A stretch of 50,788 bases of DNA. It comes from Saksenaea vasiformis B4078. Lineage: Eukaryota > Mucoromycota > Mucoromycetes > Mucorales > Saksenaeaceae. The notes below the pieces were generated by a model. The model did not search any database. It was not told where the DNA came from and was given only the letters and a program-made list of their open reading frames with translations. Location: contig JNDT01001480.1 of NCBI GenBank assembly GCA_000697055.1, positions 1-50,788 on the forward strand, given 5' to 3'. The number at the start of each line of letters is the position of its first letter. Positions within the stretch are counted from its first letter, which is position 1. The position numbers were made by a program, and so were the translations under genes. Shown here piece after piece: positions 1 through 11,639 of this stretch.

Positions 1-786
1 TACACATGTTAAAGTTTATCACTTCGGGCTTCCACCGATATGACGCTGTGAATTGCTAGGGACAGTACTCCTTTCCTCTTATATTATACATTCAATTTTC
101 CGGTTCCATCAAATTTTCTCTGCCAACTGCCATCTGGTGCTTGTGAATTATTTATTTATCTTCAAAAAAAAAAGTTTTGTTCACAGGACAAAGTAGTAAC
201 ACAAGTCGTGCTAAAAATGGCAGACAAAGGAAAAGAGAAAAAAGACGCATCGGTATTTTAAAAAATTGTCCTGCCTAAAAAAGATATGCCCGGCAAAGAT
301 ACCATTCAACTCTGGCTGTTTGAATAAGAAAGATCCTAGGATATCTATTCAGGCGTTAACAACAATAGTCGCAAGTTTTTTACAAGTAGAATACATGTTG
401 TTCAGTTGAGTATAATGTTATAATGAAATCTTAAGTTCCACAACATTTTGACTTTCATTTCCTTTTTGGAATTCATTGTCGAAAGATATCTAACGGGATC
501 ATGCCTACAAAGTAGGCAAACGTCCTGCCGTTTCTCTTTCAACTCTTCTTACCTTTACTTTCTCCAAATCAGTTCTTTGACATATTTTCAGACAACAATT
601 TCAACAACTGCAACTTCATATTTAAACGTTTTAGTGAGTATATTCTGGCGGTATGAGTGGGTGATGAAATAACCAAAACGTACAAGGACACATCTGTATT
701 CCAAACTGCTTACTACCCGTACCGGTTGTGAGTACAATGCGTACAGCTGCTTATTATATATATTGATTCCTCTTTTTGCTAGCTTC
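1..786. other. AT-rich spacer upstream of the Fanzor locus
   Basis: No convincing gene is visible on either strand. Short open frames here have no recognisable motif. If the Fanzor locus is a mobile element, its left end should lie here, but I could not find a terminal inverted repeat or target-site duplication pairing this stretch with the region beyond 5520. Confidence 0.5.
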
Positions 787-1830
787 ATGGGTCTGAAAGA
801 ACTCCATGCGTTTCTGAAGCAATCAGGAGCAACGAGTGTGTGTTATACCTGATCATCTCCTGCAGCAACAGATCAGAATCGTATATATCGATTTTTGCTG
901 CGATTTCTTTTGGCTCCTTCAAGACCACGCTGCCGAATTCTTGCGTGTCACCAGGACCACGCGAGGATCAGCAACAGGAACACTACGCTGACGCCGCCAG
1001 ACGCTTCGTTGTTCGTGCAATGAGCGAACTAAATTCTTTTGCCAACAAAAGTGGAATCACCAAGATTTGTCTGGTCTTCGATGGTGCCCGGTTGCAAGCC
1101 AAGAGCGCTACCCATGCTGCAAGACAAGCCAAGAGAAATCCGGCTTTTAAGAAGGCACAAAGACTAAGCGGAAGCTTGAGTCGAATATATGATGTGGCAA
1201 AGCTTCGTCTCCGTGATAAATATGCCAGGCAGTGGGTCAGCTTTACACCTGCTATCAAGAATGCGATCACCCAGCAGCTGGATAATCACCAAGACACTCG
1301 ATGTTACACCAGTGATTTTGCTAACGAAGAGTCTACCGTATTCATACACCAGGCTACATTCGAAGCTGATCCCGAAATTGTGTATTTATGCAACACTGTT
1401 GGAGAAGGTGTCCGTCCTGACATATTGTCCCGAGATGGTGACTTATTTGCCTACCAGGGCGCTCTGGATGTTCCTGTAAGTTGCAAAGCAAATCCACAAC
1501 TCTTTTTAGCACATATATGCTAATTGATATTGCTTATGCATTCTAGCGAATAACAAAGATGAACTGGCAGCAGGGCCCTCAGCGATACAACGGACAAGTA
1601 GCAACTAAACGGTCCCTTTTGACTGTTTTCATGGGGCTATCAACTGCAATAGCGAACGACTAAGCTATCAATGTAGATCCTCGATTGCTACATTTGAAAT
1701 CGTGTTTACTGATACATTGGATCATAGGCTGAGATCCGTTTTGTCGTTTTGGCGGCTAATTGCGGAAACGATTATGTCAACAACCTGCGCGGCAAATCGT
1801 TCAAAAGGGTCAAGGCAGCACTTGAAGAGC
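787..1830 (+). other. XPG/FEN1-type nuclease module, frame-broken
   Basis: Starts MGLKELHAFLKQSG, the classic XPG-N beginning. The acidic residues expected of the family follow in order: IDFC (Asp 890), VFDGARLQAKS (Asp 1080), FEADPE (1362-1370), SRDGD (1434 and 1440) and GNDY (Asp 1770) before a helix-hairpin-helix-like LRGKSFKRVKAAL. Intron 1476-1546 (GTAAGT...TTCTAG) is clear. The module cannot be read straight through. A frame change lies at the GTGTGT run near 836-843 and another between about 945 and 965. A TAA sits at 1661, unless intron 1598-1727 is used, which keeps frame but removes a conserved-looking stretch. These could be real decay, assembly errors or allelic slippage. All acidic positions surviving argues for recent loss or for error. 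Confidence 0.65.
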
Positions 1831-4800
1831 TCCAGCCATTTACTCATGCCGACAGCCTCCTACTGGCGTTGATGAATAGTATTGGCGCTTTTGTGTCAGA
1901 CTTTCAAATGCACAGATTTAACGTTGCACTCCACCAGTTTTGCCGTTCATATGTTTCCGGAATCCATTCCCAAGGTCCATTTCATTATGGTTGTCTTCCT
2001 CTAGAAGGCGCAGACTCACGTATTTTGGAAGATCTCGCTCATCCCGCTGCGAGAGCACCTCCACAGCGATCAAACCAGAATCCTGACTATGGAAGTCGTT
2101 ACAGGTTGCTCACACCGTCACCCGAGCTTGACCAGGAAGTGATGGAAGAGGAATACTTCGGACCTCTTGGCCGCAAAGATATGGCCTCTTCTACCAGCAG
2201 AGGAACGCAGAGCAGGAGCTCGAAAAAGAGCAGGAATAGACGGGCCGTAGGAGCATCAAAGCGCCAGATACAATTCATCAAGGATACTGCAAGCGGTGAA
2301 ATCAAGGATACTTTCCCAGAAAGAGTTTCTTATACGGATCCCGGCACTGGCAAGCGTGTTTTATTTCAGCAAAGTTCCCGATATACTGCTACGGCGGACG
2401 CTGGACTTTATTCCTCTATACTAGCTGCTGCTGTCAATAGAGCAAGGAAAAACAATAGAGACGAAGCTGAAGGAATAGCTGAGGCATCGCTTATTAACAA
2501 GGTTATTGGCAAGATCGTCAACGATATGTCTTATGTTCGTTTTGTCGGCTATCACATCGCCAATATTGCCATATGCGAAGCGTACAACTTGGATAACAAT
2601 GTCATGTTGGCATTCTATAATCCGTTCTTCCGAAATGGCAAGCGTGGGGCTCAGGATATATGGAGACATATCCTTTATTGCGCAACAAAATATACACCAA
2701 TGACAGGACGTGGATCAGGCCTTTCAACACGACAGGCAGCCGAAGCATCTGTCTTTACAACAAACTCAGGCATTTTGGAGACAAGCGGCTCCCTACTGGA
2801 AGGAAATGATGATCAAACAGACCTTTTCAAGGCCTTTGCGACGGATATTGCTTTCTCCTCTCTGTCCTCAATGTTAAGACATAATCTGGAGCAAAATATT
2901 CTCCTGCAGGCAAGAAAAATATGGTATAAGGACTGCCTGACCGAGATGTGCATGGCACCGACTTCGATGTATATGGGTGAAATGATCACCGAAATTGCAA
3001 ATGGATGCAGTATCGACTTCCGCCGAAACATTGTTTACAATTTCAAACATCGTTACTGCGAATATATTCGGTCGCGTCTCAAGGAATTGGCTCAAGTACC
3101 ACTTGGATGGCCTGTCCCAAATGAGGCGATATTTGATACATTTATCCAAGATATTGTCAGTTCTGTTCGTCATAGAATACTGCCTTCAGCTCTGCAGGAA
3201 GCATCAAGACAAGAGATTCACTACATTGGTGATGCTACCGTTCGCACTCAAGTCGACAAGTTTATAACGAACATGGTGCGTCTCTACAAAAACTCCACGG
3301 AGCCATTTGATGAAGCAAAGTGCAGACTCGAGATTGAAAACAACGCGACTGTACCACCAGGATGGCCGAAAAACAGAAATAAGCTTATAGCAGCGTTATT
3401 TCAAAGAATACGGGGAATGTCACTTGACCTAAGCGAAGCTGATGCCGACCCGGGAGATTTTGATGATCCCGAGGAACAAGAACAAGAAGGTCAAGCATCC
3501 GGCAATATACTTGCTGGCTTAGGACATGATGTTCAGGAACAGATCGAATCCTTCATTGACATTGAGCGTGGTCTCGAAGTAAAGGGTATCCGGGTATCTG
3601 ACGTAAATCTGTTTGAATGTCTTGGTGAGACCGACCCTTCTACTACTGGGAAGCGGAGAAGAAGCGAGATGGATGAAAACGGCGAAGACAGCGAGGATGA
3701 TGAGGACGATGTGTTCCATAGAGGTTATAAGGGCAAATTTGCCAAAGCAAAAAGTGCGAAATTGATCCCGTCCCTGTATCATTTTCTGGAAAGACGTGGT
3801 GGAGGTTTTCAGTCTTTCGTGTTGTGCCCACTTCAAGCGCACCATCAGATAGCTGTCCCTTTTAATATCTCATTTACAAAAACTTTGCTCAAGAGTATCG
3901 AGAATTTGGCTCAACCCATAATCCAGCAAGTAGAGGAGCAACTAGCAAGCGCCCAAACTGTAGAACAAGCTGGCGCGTTGACCAGAGGTGAGTCGAAACT
4001 ATTATCATACGTAGTTGGGCAAATTCACTTATATCACAGCTGTAGAGATAAATGATCTAAAGAATGCATGCACAAGACTCAAAAACATTGACACCAGCGA
4101 TCCATACCACGTCCTTTTCGATATTCGTCAGCAAGCTACAATAAGAAGAGATGGCAATGTCGATATCAAAAATCGGAGGTGTATGCAATCGTTAGACCAG
4201 CGCATACCGGAGAATGACAACAAGCTTCGTTTTTCAAGGCGCAGAGTGTTTCGGACAGATGGGATCCGCTTGTATCGTATATACAACGATTGGCTGAGAG
4301 GACGGTACGGAAATAGCACTTGCAAGTATTTAATCGAGCTGAGAAGAACTACAAGAGAAACGTTGAAAGAAATCTGGGAGCCTGACTCATCTGCTGATCA
4401 GTCCAATTTTCTTCAGCATTACGATGGTGTCATAGAACTTGATTTTGGAGAGGTGTGTGCGGCTGCGAGTGTTTTTAAGCCAACGCAACCGGGAGTGGAA
4501 AGCTCCCAACTAGTGATCAAGCGCGGTTATCTCTATGGAAGGAGCATCCCAAACCGGGACTGGCTGGAAGCTCGTAAGGACGTCAGTAATATTGGCGACA
4601 TTGAAACTGGTTTGAGCGAAGGATCGAGCAGAAGTACCTATAGCAGATATCAAGAATACCTCCGAAAACTCAAGAAGAATAATAACGGTCTTCAGCTGTG
4701 GAACTTCTACTCGAACCGATCTGTACGGCGAAAAACCTGGGATAATGCTATCTCACGAAGATCGTGTCTGGACAAAGCCTGCTATCTAATCCTGAACCAA

Positions 4801-5520
4801 GCGAATCGTACCTTTAGCATGAGTAGGGAATTACATCCTGACCGAGTACGTGGGGAGTCTCGCCCTCTTGTATACGCTTTTGGCCTAGATGGAATGAGCA
4901 AAAGATCAAGAAGAGGAGCCCTAGCATCCATGGATCACAAGATTGCCAACGCACTGTATCGGAAAATAAAGCAACGTAGTCGCGGTCGTGAAAACAAGAA
5001 TATTGATATCTGTACAAGAGTTGATGAGTACCAAACCTCGAAAGTATGTTGTTACTGTTCTAAGCGAGGCAGCGAGCAGCATGTCAGGTTTCTCCGGCGA
5101 CCACCCATGGTACCAGTGCAAGATGAAGCTCGATTAGAAGGTGGCCTTGAAAAGGTGATGAGAGTAGTCTGTTGTCAGAGTTGTAATCGAGCGTTCCACC
5201 GGGATGGCAATGCAGCGGACAACCAGGCGACTATCGCCCAATACATGTTGCAGTTTCAGCAACGTCCGCGTTGGTTCATCCGGCCGACAAGACGTCAGGA
5301 AGAAGGAAGCGAAGGAGAAACCACAGTGACAGCCAGCGAAGTTCAGACCACGGTTGAACCACCCTCGTCTCAGCAAAGCATTTTTCAACAAGCACAGGAA
5401 GCAGAATCGTCACAAGAACCACTAAGACAATCAGCAAGGCTACAACAGAAAAGACAAAAAAAGGATCCACGAGCCAAGTGGATAGGGCTTCCACGCCCAG
5501 TACTTGGTAAGCACTATTGA
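787..5520 (+). CDS. XPG/FEN1-like module fused to a Fanzor (eukaryotic TnpB/OrfB) RNA-guided nuclease
   Basis: Seen: the C-terminal part (exon 4040-5520) carries a TnpB/Fanzor RuvC nuclease. It has a RuvC-I-like ELDFGEV (Asp at 4441), a Fanzor-type FGLDG segment, VDEYQTSKVCCYC (Glu at 5026, zinc-ribbon Cys at 5047 and 5056), a second CC..C pair (5173, 5182) and the RuvC-III motif RDGNAADN (Asp at 5203). Intron 3988-4039 (GTGAGT...CACAG) joins it in frame to a 2.26-kb exon (1728-3987). That exon begins with an XPG helix-hairpin segment, AANCGNDYVNNLRGKSFKR. Upstream, 787-1475 and 1547-1660 supply an XPG N-terminus. About 1,500 residues would result, far longer than typical Fanzors. A basic patch (SKKSRNRR) and acidic tracts (3430-3500, 3665-3710) lie in the middle. 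Known: Fanzors cut DNA guided by an RNA usually encoded near the 3' end of the gene. Inference: the two modules form one fused protein. The N-terminal portion shows frame breaks (separate entry), so the present copy may make only the Fanzor part. A strong GTAAGC near 5506 could add a further 3' exon. Confidence 0.75.
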
Positions 5521-7905
5521 ACCTCCTGGGCTGTTTCCTTTCATACTCACCAACCAAATTATTCACGCGTCTTGCATGAGCTTGGCGAGGGGCTGGGTAT
5601 TGCGCTGTTGAAGGTCTAAACAGGTTCGTGGATGCGTCAATTCAAACAATTGCAACACAGCAGCTCACATCATCCATTAGCGTCAAGCTTAGCTTCTCAA
5701 TTCCGCCAAGCAGATTTGCAAGATGCGACTTTATTTTTTGAAAAAACAGTACTCTAGCTGCATAGGAATACCGGCTAGACCAAACGCCACGAATATCATC
5801 ACCGGGAGCAGTATTCGATAGTACAACTCCTTCATACTTTTCGACAAAATCTTCTATGTAGGAAATGGTTCTCCAGCAAAATACGATGCAAAAGCTACTA
5901 CTGTAAATAGGGTGTTGCATTACTTTATACATAGCCAACCTTCAGAACATCGCGGCAGATTAGTATCCTTATCCATGGCTGCGTCAAAGGACTTGCAGGA
6001 TGACAGGCAGTTGCTGTGGGCGTTACTGAATTACGCCGGATTCAAATTATGGAATGACGACTGCTCTGCTCTTCACAATTTGCTTTAGGCATGTCACCGT
6101 TACGGCAAAGGACCTCTCCTTGTCCTTTCATGACTGGGATGTCCGAGTGAGCATTGCTGTAAATCTAGGGGCGTACGTGCGTCTAGGTCGCTCGCAATGT
6201 TTGCGTTGATACTTATGCTATAATGTCTGGTTTTAGGTATTGCTTTAAGTTGCGTCCTATTTTCTTTTACTATGTGATACCTGCGTTCCTAGACGCGCCC
6301 GCAATATTACTCCAGTACCGGTATCAATTAAGAAGAACAATATAAACCGATATTAGAGAATACGATTACTCACGTTGCTAGATAATAGGAGTCGCCCTTG
6401 ACACCTTGTAATGGGTATATTCTTTCGCTGGGTCGATGGACCATGATGAACCGGCGGCGGTTGCTATAACGGTAAATACCCTCATATACTTAAGGAAAGC
6501 AAGGTATCGTATGTGAATATAGCGTTGATGAAAGACGAAGGGTCTAACCTACCCATAGACATTATCCTCCATCTGCTATTCTAGGTGTTCGCGTGGTGGT
6601 CCAAACGACTCCTCAAGAACCTCATATGTGAAGCATTTTGCATACTACTCTCTGAATCTTGCCGCAAATCAAGTTGTTACCGTATTTCTGTCGCCCGACT
6701 CTGACAACGCCTAAAAATCTTATCCCGCACCTATCGATCTACCATTGCTTAAATTTTTGCTTATTTTTTTGGTTGAAACAGCGCTAAATACAGCTAGAAC
6801 TTTATTTGCTACGACTCCGTTGTCTTCCATTCTTTTTCACTACACCTCTATCCCAGTCATTGGCACGTCAAAACATGTCGACTGTTGTGTCGCTAAGGAG
6901 GATATCGATATTGTTATGTTCATCGATTGACAAACGAGGTGCTGTGTTCGTTGTTGATTGGCTGGCGCTTTTTAAAGGCCTTCATCTTACATAACGAACG
7001 ATCGTCATTTGACCTCTACAATATTGACGGCGGCTTAATCTCGAAATCGTCATCTTGGATCTCTTTTGCTAGTTAGAATGCGTGTCTTTTAAGGTACCAT
7101 ATAAATCATAGACATACCCAGCGAATAAGAATATACCTAAGATCATGTCGATCTTGTATGTCCTCTTAAAGGAAGAGATGGAGATGCTTGCTTATTTGCT
7201 AAACGATATCGCCGAAAGACAGACTTATTGCACGCTGCGTCTTTAGCGTGTCCGATATCGTTCGATCCATTAGCAACAGAGGTGCTTTAAATAACCTGTA
7301 AACTACACAGCTGAAAATGTGTGGACATTGAATACTGTGCTTCCCAACATGTCCTGTCCAGCGTTGTCACCACAGCACGGACAAAGGAAGAAGGTAAGGA
7401 TAATATGTATCTTCCTTTTTTTTTGAAGGAAACCTAACAGAGCCTGGTTAATGGCCTATGGATAATAGTTTTTGTCAATCGGGTGGATTCAGTTGACGCA
7501 GGAGTAGGCCATATCGCAGTGCCAGTACGCCTGTTTGGGAGGAGGTGCGGAATGGGGGATTGGTGACACAGAGGATGCATCTTCTATTCGAGTATGAAGT
7601 TGATGGGATGTCTATCCCAGGAATATATGGCGCAGAGCTTCGGCGGGGTTCAGAGGCGAGAGATGCTCAGTTAAGCGACCATTAGACCATGCTCCAACTC
7701 TTAGTGTATAACCTAACGGTATCTTGTAGACGATCTACCCACGTCTTCCCGGGTCAGCGTCCTGAAGAAAACACGTGATATTCATAATGCGGTAGTCTTT
7801 GCATCTTTCTGATTAGAAGTTTTTATTTTCAGTAGAGAGGGATAGTAGAAGGGGGAATGATGTATATTACATAAGCGAAATTTTTTTTCATAGAAAAAAA
7901 GCAAG
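5521..7905. other. 2.4-kb gene-less tail after the Fanzor gene
   Basis: No protein family is recognisable. A 98-codon open frame on the minus strand (5642-5938) has no motif I know. The 9-nt inverted pair GCGTCTAGG near 6179 and CCTAGACGC near 6290 could form a long-range stem. For known Fanzor and TnpB systems the guide (omega) RNA overlaps or follows the 3' end of the nuclease gene, so the first few hundred bases are the natural place to look. I cannot identify a scaffold or element end by eye. Confidence 0.4.
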
Positions 7906-10900
7906 CTAGGATGAAATGTGTTTTAAGGAACGTTCTCGAAGACGACGCATCCAAGCGTTATCGAGGTTTAAAGCAGTATACATTGAAGGAACAACGCTCT
8001 CACTAAGACCGTTGTTTTTCGAGGCCCTGGCTCGCGCATCGGCCTTGATACGCCGGAGCACATCAAAAGCCACAGCGTAACAATATTTCGAATACTTGTC
8101 GTGCTGCATTGTACGGAGATAAGCATAGCTTGCCTTGATTGCCTGCAACATTTGTCCATTGTTCATGTGGACGTCAAACTTCAAGGTGTTGGAATGGATG
8201 GAAGACGTGGTTTGTAGTATCTGTTGGAATTCGTAAGCGAAAAGCTCTTCCAACTCAAAATTTGAGTTAAACTGGGTGGCGTCTTCTATCCATAGTTCTG
8301 TTTTCCGTGTAGGATCAAAGCGACTCTCAAGCCTATGTTGTCGCCGTTTCAATAACATAATGTAGTTTTCGTTGTATTCATCAAAGCTTTTGTCTATCGC
8401 TCGTTGAATTGCTCGTAAATCCGTTTGCAGAGCCATGTCATTTAGTTGGATCGCTGCGTCGTTTGCTGTAACCCAAGGCGCGGCGAGATCAGCATCCTTA
8501 CTCCCGATATCGTCAGAAAACATGCTTTTTGAGTATTTCGTAAATGCATCTGTCTCTTTGAGAAGTGTATCGTACAAATGATCCATCGTGGTCTCTAGTC
8601 GCTGATCAAGAGTAATGATACCTTCGCCATTGACAGTTAATTTGGCGTCCTTGTCCCGTTGCTTATTGCGCTTATCGATGAACCATGCTGGATGCGGCGT
8701 ATTAGCAAACTTCTCGCGATCACGCTTAAATATATTGGGTTTCAGCGCTAGTCCTTGTTTTGGTGCATCGACCAATTTAGCACACATGTAGGCCAAGTAC
8801 ACCACATCCTCGTTTTCCAATGACGTGTTCTCGGCTAGTACCGTCCGCCAGTTCTCGTAAAATCCTAGTGTCCCATCCGGCAAAGACACGGAAAGAAAAC
8901 TTTTCTGAAGGGCAGCCTCTTGCTCAGGCTCGGTACGGAATCGGCTAAGCTCCTGTATCACCTTTGTTGTGCTCTTTTCCAATGCCTTCCCCACTTTTTC
9001 TGGCTCAGGCGTTACAGGCGAGGAACAGAAGGGTTCCACAATACGTTGATCCCAGCAACAAAAAATCTTCAGACGACCACATTTAGTCACCACGGTACAG
9101 AAAAAAAAAACAAGGAAGCAATTGCTACTTACAATATCGCCATCGTAGTCACCACCACCAAGCATACTTGCTAGCGAGCGCTCGCCCTTGATAGGAAATA
9201 CAACAACATCTGTGTAAATACGTAGGGCGGTACAGTCCACAGCCTTGACTTTTTGAACGTCGCTCTTCAGACCGCAAGGGTTGCGTGTGACAATGCAATC
9301 GCCCAGCACTAAGCCGGCACGGATGCCTGTCTTTTCATCCACTTGACGATTGGATAGCTGCAAAAATATCTCGCCTTCCTCTAGCGTGCCTGTAGGGTCG
9401 GGGACACACGTAACCGTACATGATTGCTGTACTTCGAACTTATACTTAGTGGTAACGGAGCGCATCATGTCGCGGAAAACTTCTGTCACTTTGGATGCCA
9501 CAAAGGGGTTCGATAGATCAAAACCTGCATCGAGCAGGCGTACAGTGGCTTCATGTACGTTCGAAGGATAGCCAGAATATGTATTCGTCTTCCACGTGTG
9601 GCCGTTTTTACTGTTTGCAGGAGCCTCGTCGTCTATCTCTTCCGTCTTGTAATCGATATAATCGTCATCATCGTCGTTGGCACGTTCATGCCAAATTCCC
9701 TTTTCACTGTCTTCCATCTCCCAGCGCGAGCCCATGATATTGCCCGTTTTTGCCACCCAGTCTCGTAGGATCTTCATGCTGCGATTCTCGACAACAATGG
9801 CGGTAACGCGTTGGAGATATTCTTTGAGTAGATCGACGAAAACAGAGATAGGTACGCCACCGGCTTCTAGGCACTGGATAAACTGCGTATTGAGGTTGGA
9901 TGGGTAGATGCAGATGGCGTTCTTCACGAGGTCAAATGTGTAATGAATCGGATCAACACTGAGATCAAACTGAGGGACACCTGTTTTAAACTTGTTCTGA
10001 GACTTGCGGATTTCGATCCATTCTCCCGAATTGAAGTCCAATTCAGGTGCTACCAACCATATGCCTTTGGCACCGCCGATACGTCCTTGCACTGCACAGG
10101 GTAAGACATCCGAGCGTTCTGATCCCATGATCCTACGCATTGCAGCACAAGAAATAATGCCGCAGCCATCTGTCATGCACGTCTCCTCGTCCCCATTGGC
10201 CCCTGAATAGACGTCATCTACATAGCGAACATGTTGTGGATCAAAAACAAGGGTGGCAATACTGTTACTGTAACCGAGAGACATTCGACTGGCAAATTTG
10301 CTGACGGTCAAGTTCCAGTTTTCGAGGATTGGAATGTGCCAATCGATGACACTGCGGATGCTAATTGGTTCCAATCCATCCCCTTCTGTTGCAAACATAA
10401 TGACAGTGTCCTTTTTTATGTACAAAAATCGGAACGTTCTCCCCATCAACATGAATGGCTTCAACAAAAACTCGGTGTACTGACGGAGTACCTTTGGCTG
10501 ATAATATTTGTAAAGCTTGAGTTCCAAGAAACGGTGTTCACCAAACTTGCGGAAAAAACGGTTGGACGCACCGACTTTGGGTGCGCGAAGAGCAATAGTG
10601 GGTTGTTTCTTTCCAACAGATAGCATTCCTCCGTAATGAATGGCACGATTTGGCGATTTTGTGGTTTGTTCCAGATGCGTCCACACATGGTCTGAGCAGC
10701 GTTCCATCATCGTGTACGGTGATAAAGCTTGGTTTGTGCCTTTTTTATAGGAACGGTACCATTCCATCATGCTGTAGAAAAGGTTACGCGGTTCAGCTTT
10801 GGCTGTTGCTAAAAATCGCTGTAATGCTTCAAAAGGCAATTCTGTCCATGATACTCGACACTGCATCGTAAAACGTGCGATTTCAAATTGCGTGGTCCAG

Positions 10901-11516
10901 GGTGCGCTATCGAAGCACTTTGTCTTGCGCGGTGGTGTGCAGAGAACATTGTAGTTATGCAGGTCCACTAGTTTATTCGTCTCAAAGGGTGACAGTGGTG
11001 GCGTAGGGGAGGACGGGGTATTCAGATAAGCAAGGGACGTGCTGGAACAGCTGTCTGAGCGCGCACGTTTGATGACCACGTCGCTGAGATCAATGGGACC
11101 TGCTGCACGTTTCTGCTGATTGCTTGTTGATTCACTTGGTGTTGTAGGAGGGGTATGAGGAAGATCGGAGGTCGAAACATCGTCATCGTCGCCTACCAAC
11201 GCATGTCAACATGTATTTGACCACAACAGAAACACTTACCACAGCAAAATGCGACCAGGGCATCATCAAGTTTTTGGGTTAGGTCTGGTAAGCTTTTCTT
11301 TGCGCCCTTGGGAGGCGTCCATTGCAAAAATTGTCTAACGACCGTGTTGAGCTCTTCTTGGTCAGCTAGACAAAGGGTTTGCATTTTTCGTATTTCCGGC
11401 GGCAAAGCGTTGCTGGCATGGTTGAGCGCGTTAATCTTGTCGCGTAATCCTAAATGGTTGTAGACTTGCTTCGCGCATCGAATGACTTGCTTGTCAAGCG
11501 GCGTATGGCAGTCCAT
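7906..11516 (-). CDS. RNA-dependent RNA polymerase (eukaryotic RNAi type)
   Basis: Makes double-stranded RNA from single-stranded RNA in RNA silencing. Exons 11240-11516, 9133-11192 and 7906-9066 give 1,165 residues. The family catalytic loop is intact: GGGDYDGDI, ending at the exon 2/3 junction and followed by FCCWD. Other signatures are MTDGCGIIS, QGRIGGAKGIW, EGEIFLQLSNRQ and TRNPCGLKSDVQKVKAVDC. The first ATG of exon 1 with a near-perfect Kozak context (GCCACCATGG) was chosen as the start; in-frame codons continue upstream to 11639. The N-terminal 150 residues are Ser/Thr/Pro-rich and probably disordered, with a basic VIKRARSD patch. Intron 11193-11239 is 47 nt. Intron 9067-9132 is 66 nt and has no in-frame stop, so a retained form would still be open. 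Its nearest left neighbour is the Fanzor locus. Family call is firm; which fungal RdRP paralogue it is cannot be said from here. Confidence 0.93.
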
Positions 11517-11639
11517 GGTGGCTACATGAGTTGGAATTTTACCGCTTTTTAAGAGTGGGAATGATACGGGCACGACATCCCGCACAAATAAGGAAATTCC
11601 TGCACGACACCCATATAAGGGAACGGAAGTTCGCGGCAA

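Noticed and set aside
838..865. A 28-nt GT...AG intron that would restore frame in the XPG N-terminus
   Set aside because: It is in phase, but far shorter than every other intron here (39-130 nt), and keeping the sequence gives a better XPG spacing to the first aspartate.
5642..5938. 98-codon minus-strand frame after the Fanzor gene
   Set aside because: No recognisable motif or gene structure; noted only in the spacer entry.
7647..7699. tRNA-like D-arm on the minus strand (TGGTCTAATGGTCGC)
   Set aside because: The stretch resembles a tRNA 5' half, but no T-arm/box B sequence or pairing acceptor stem follows, so it is at most an old fragment.
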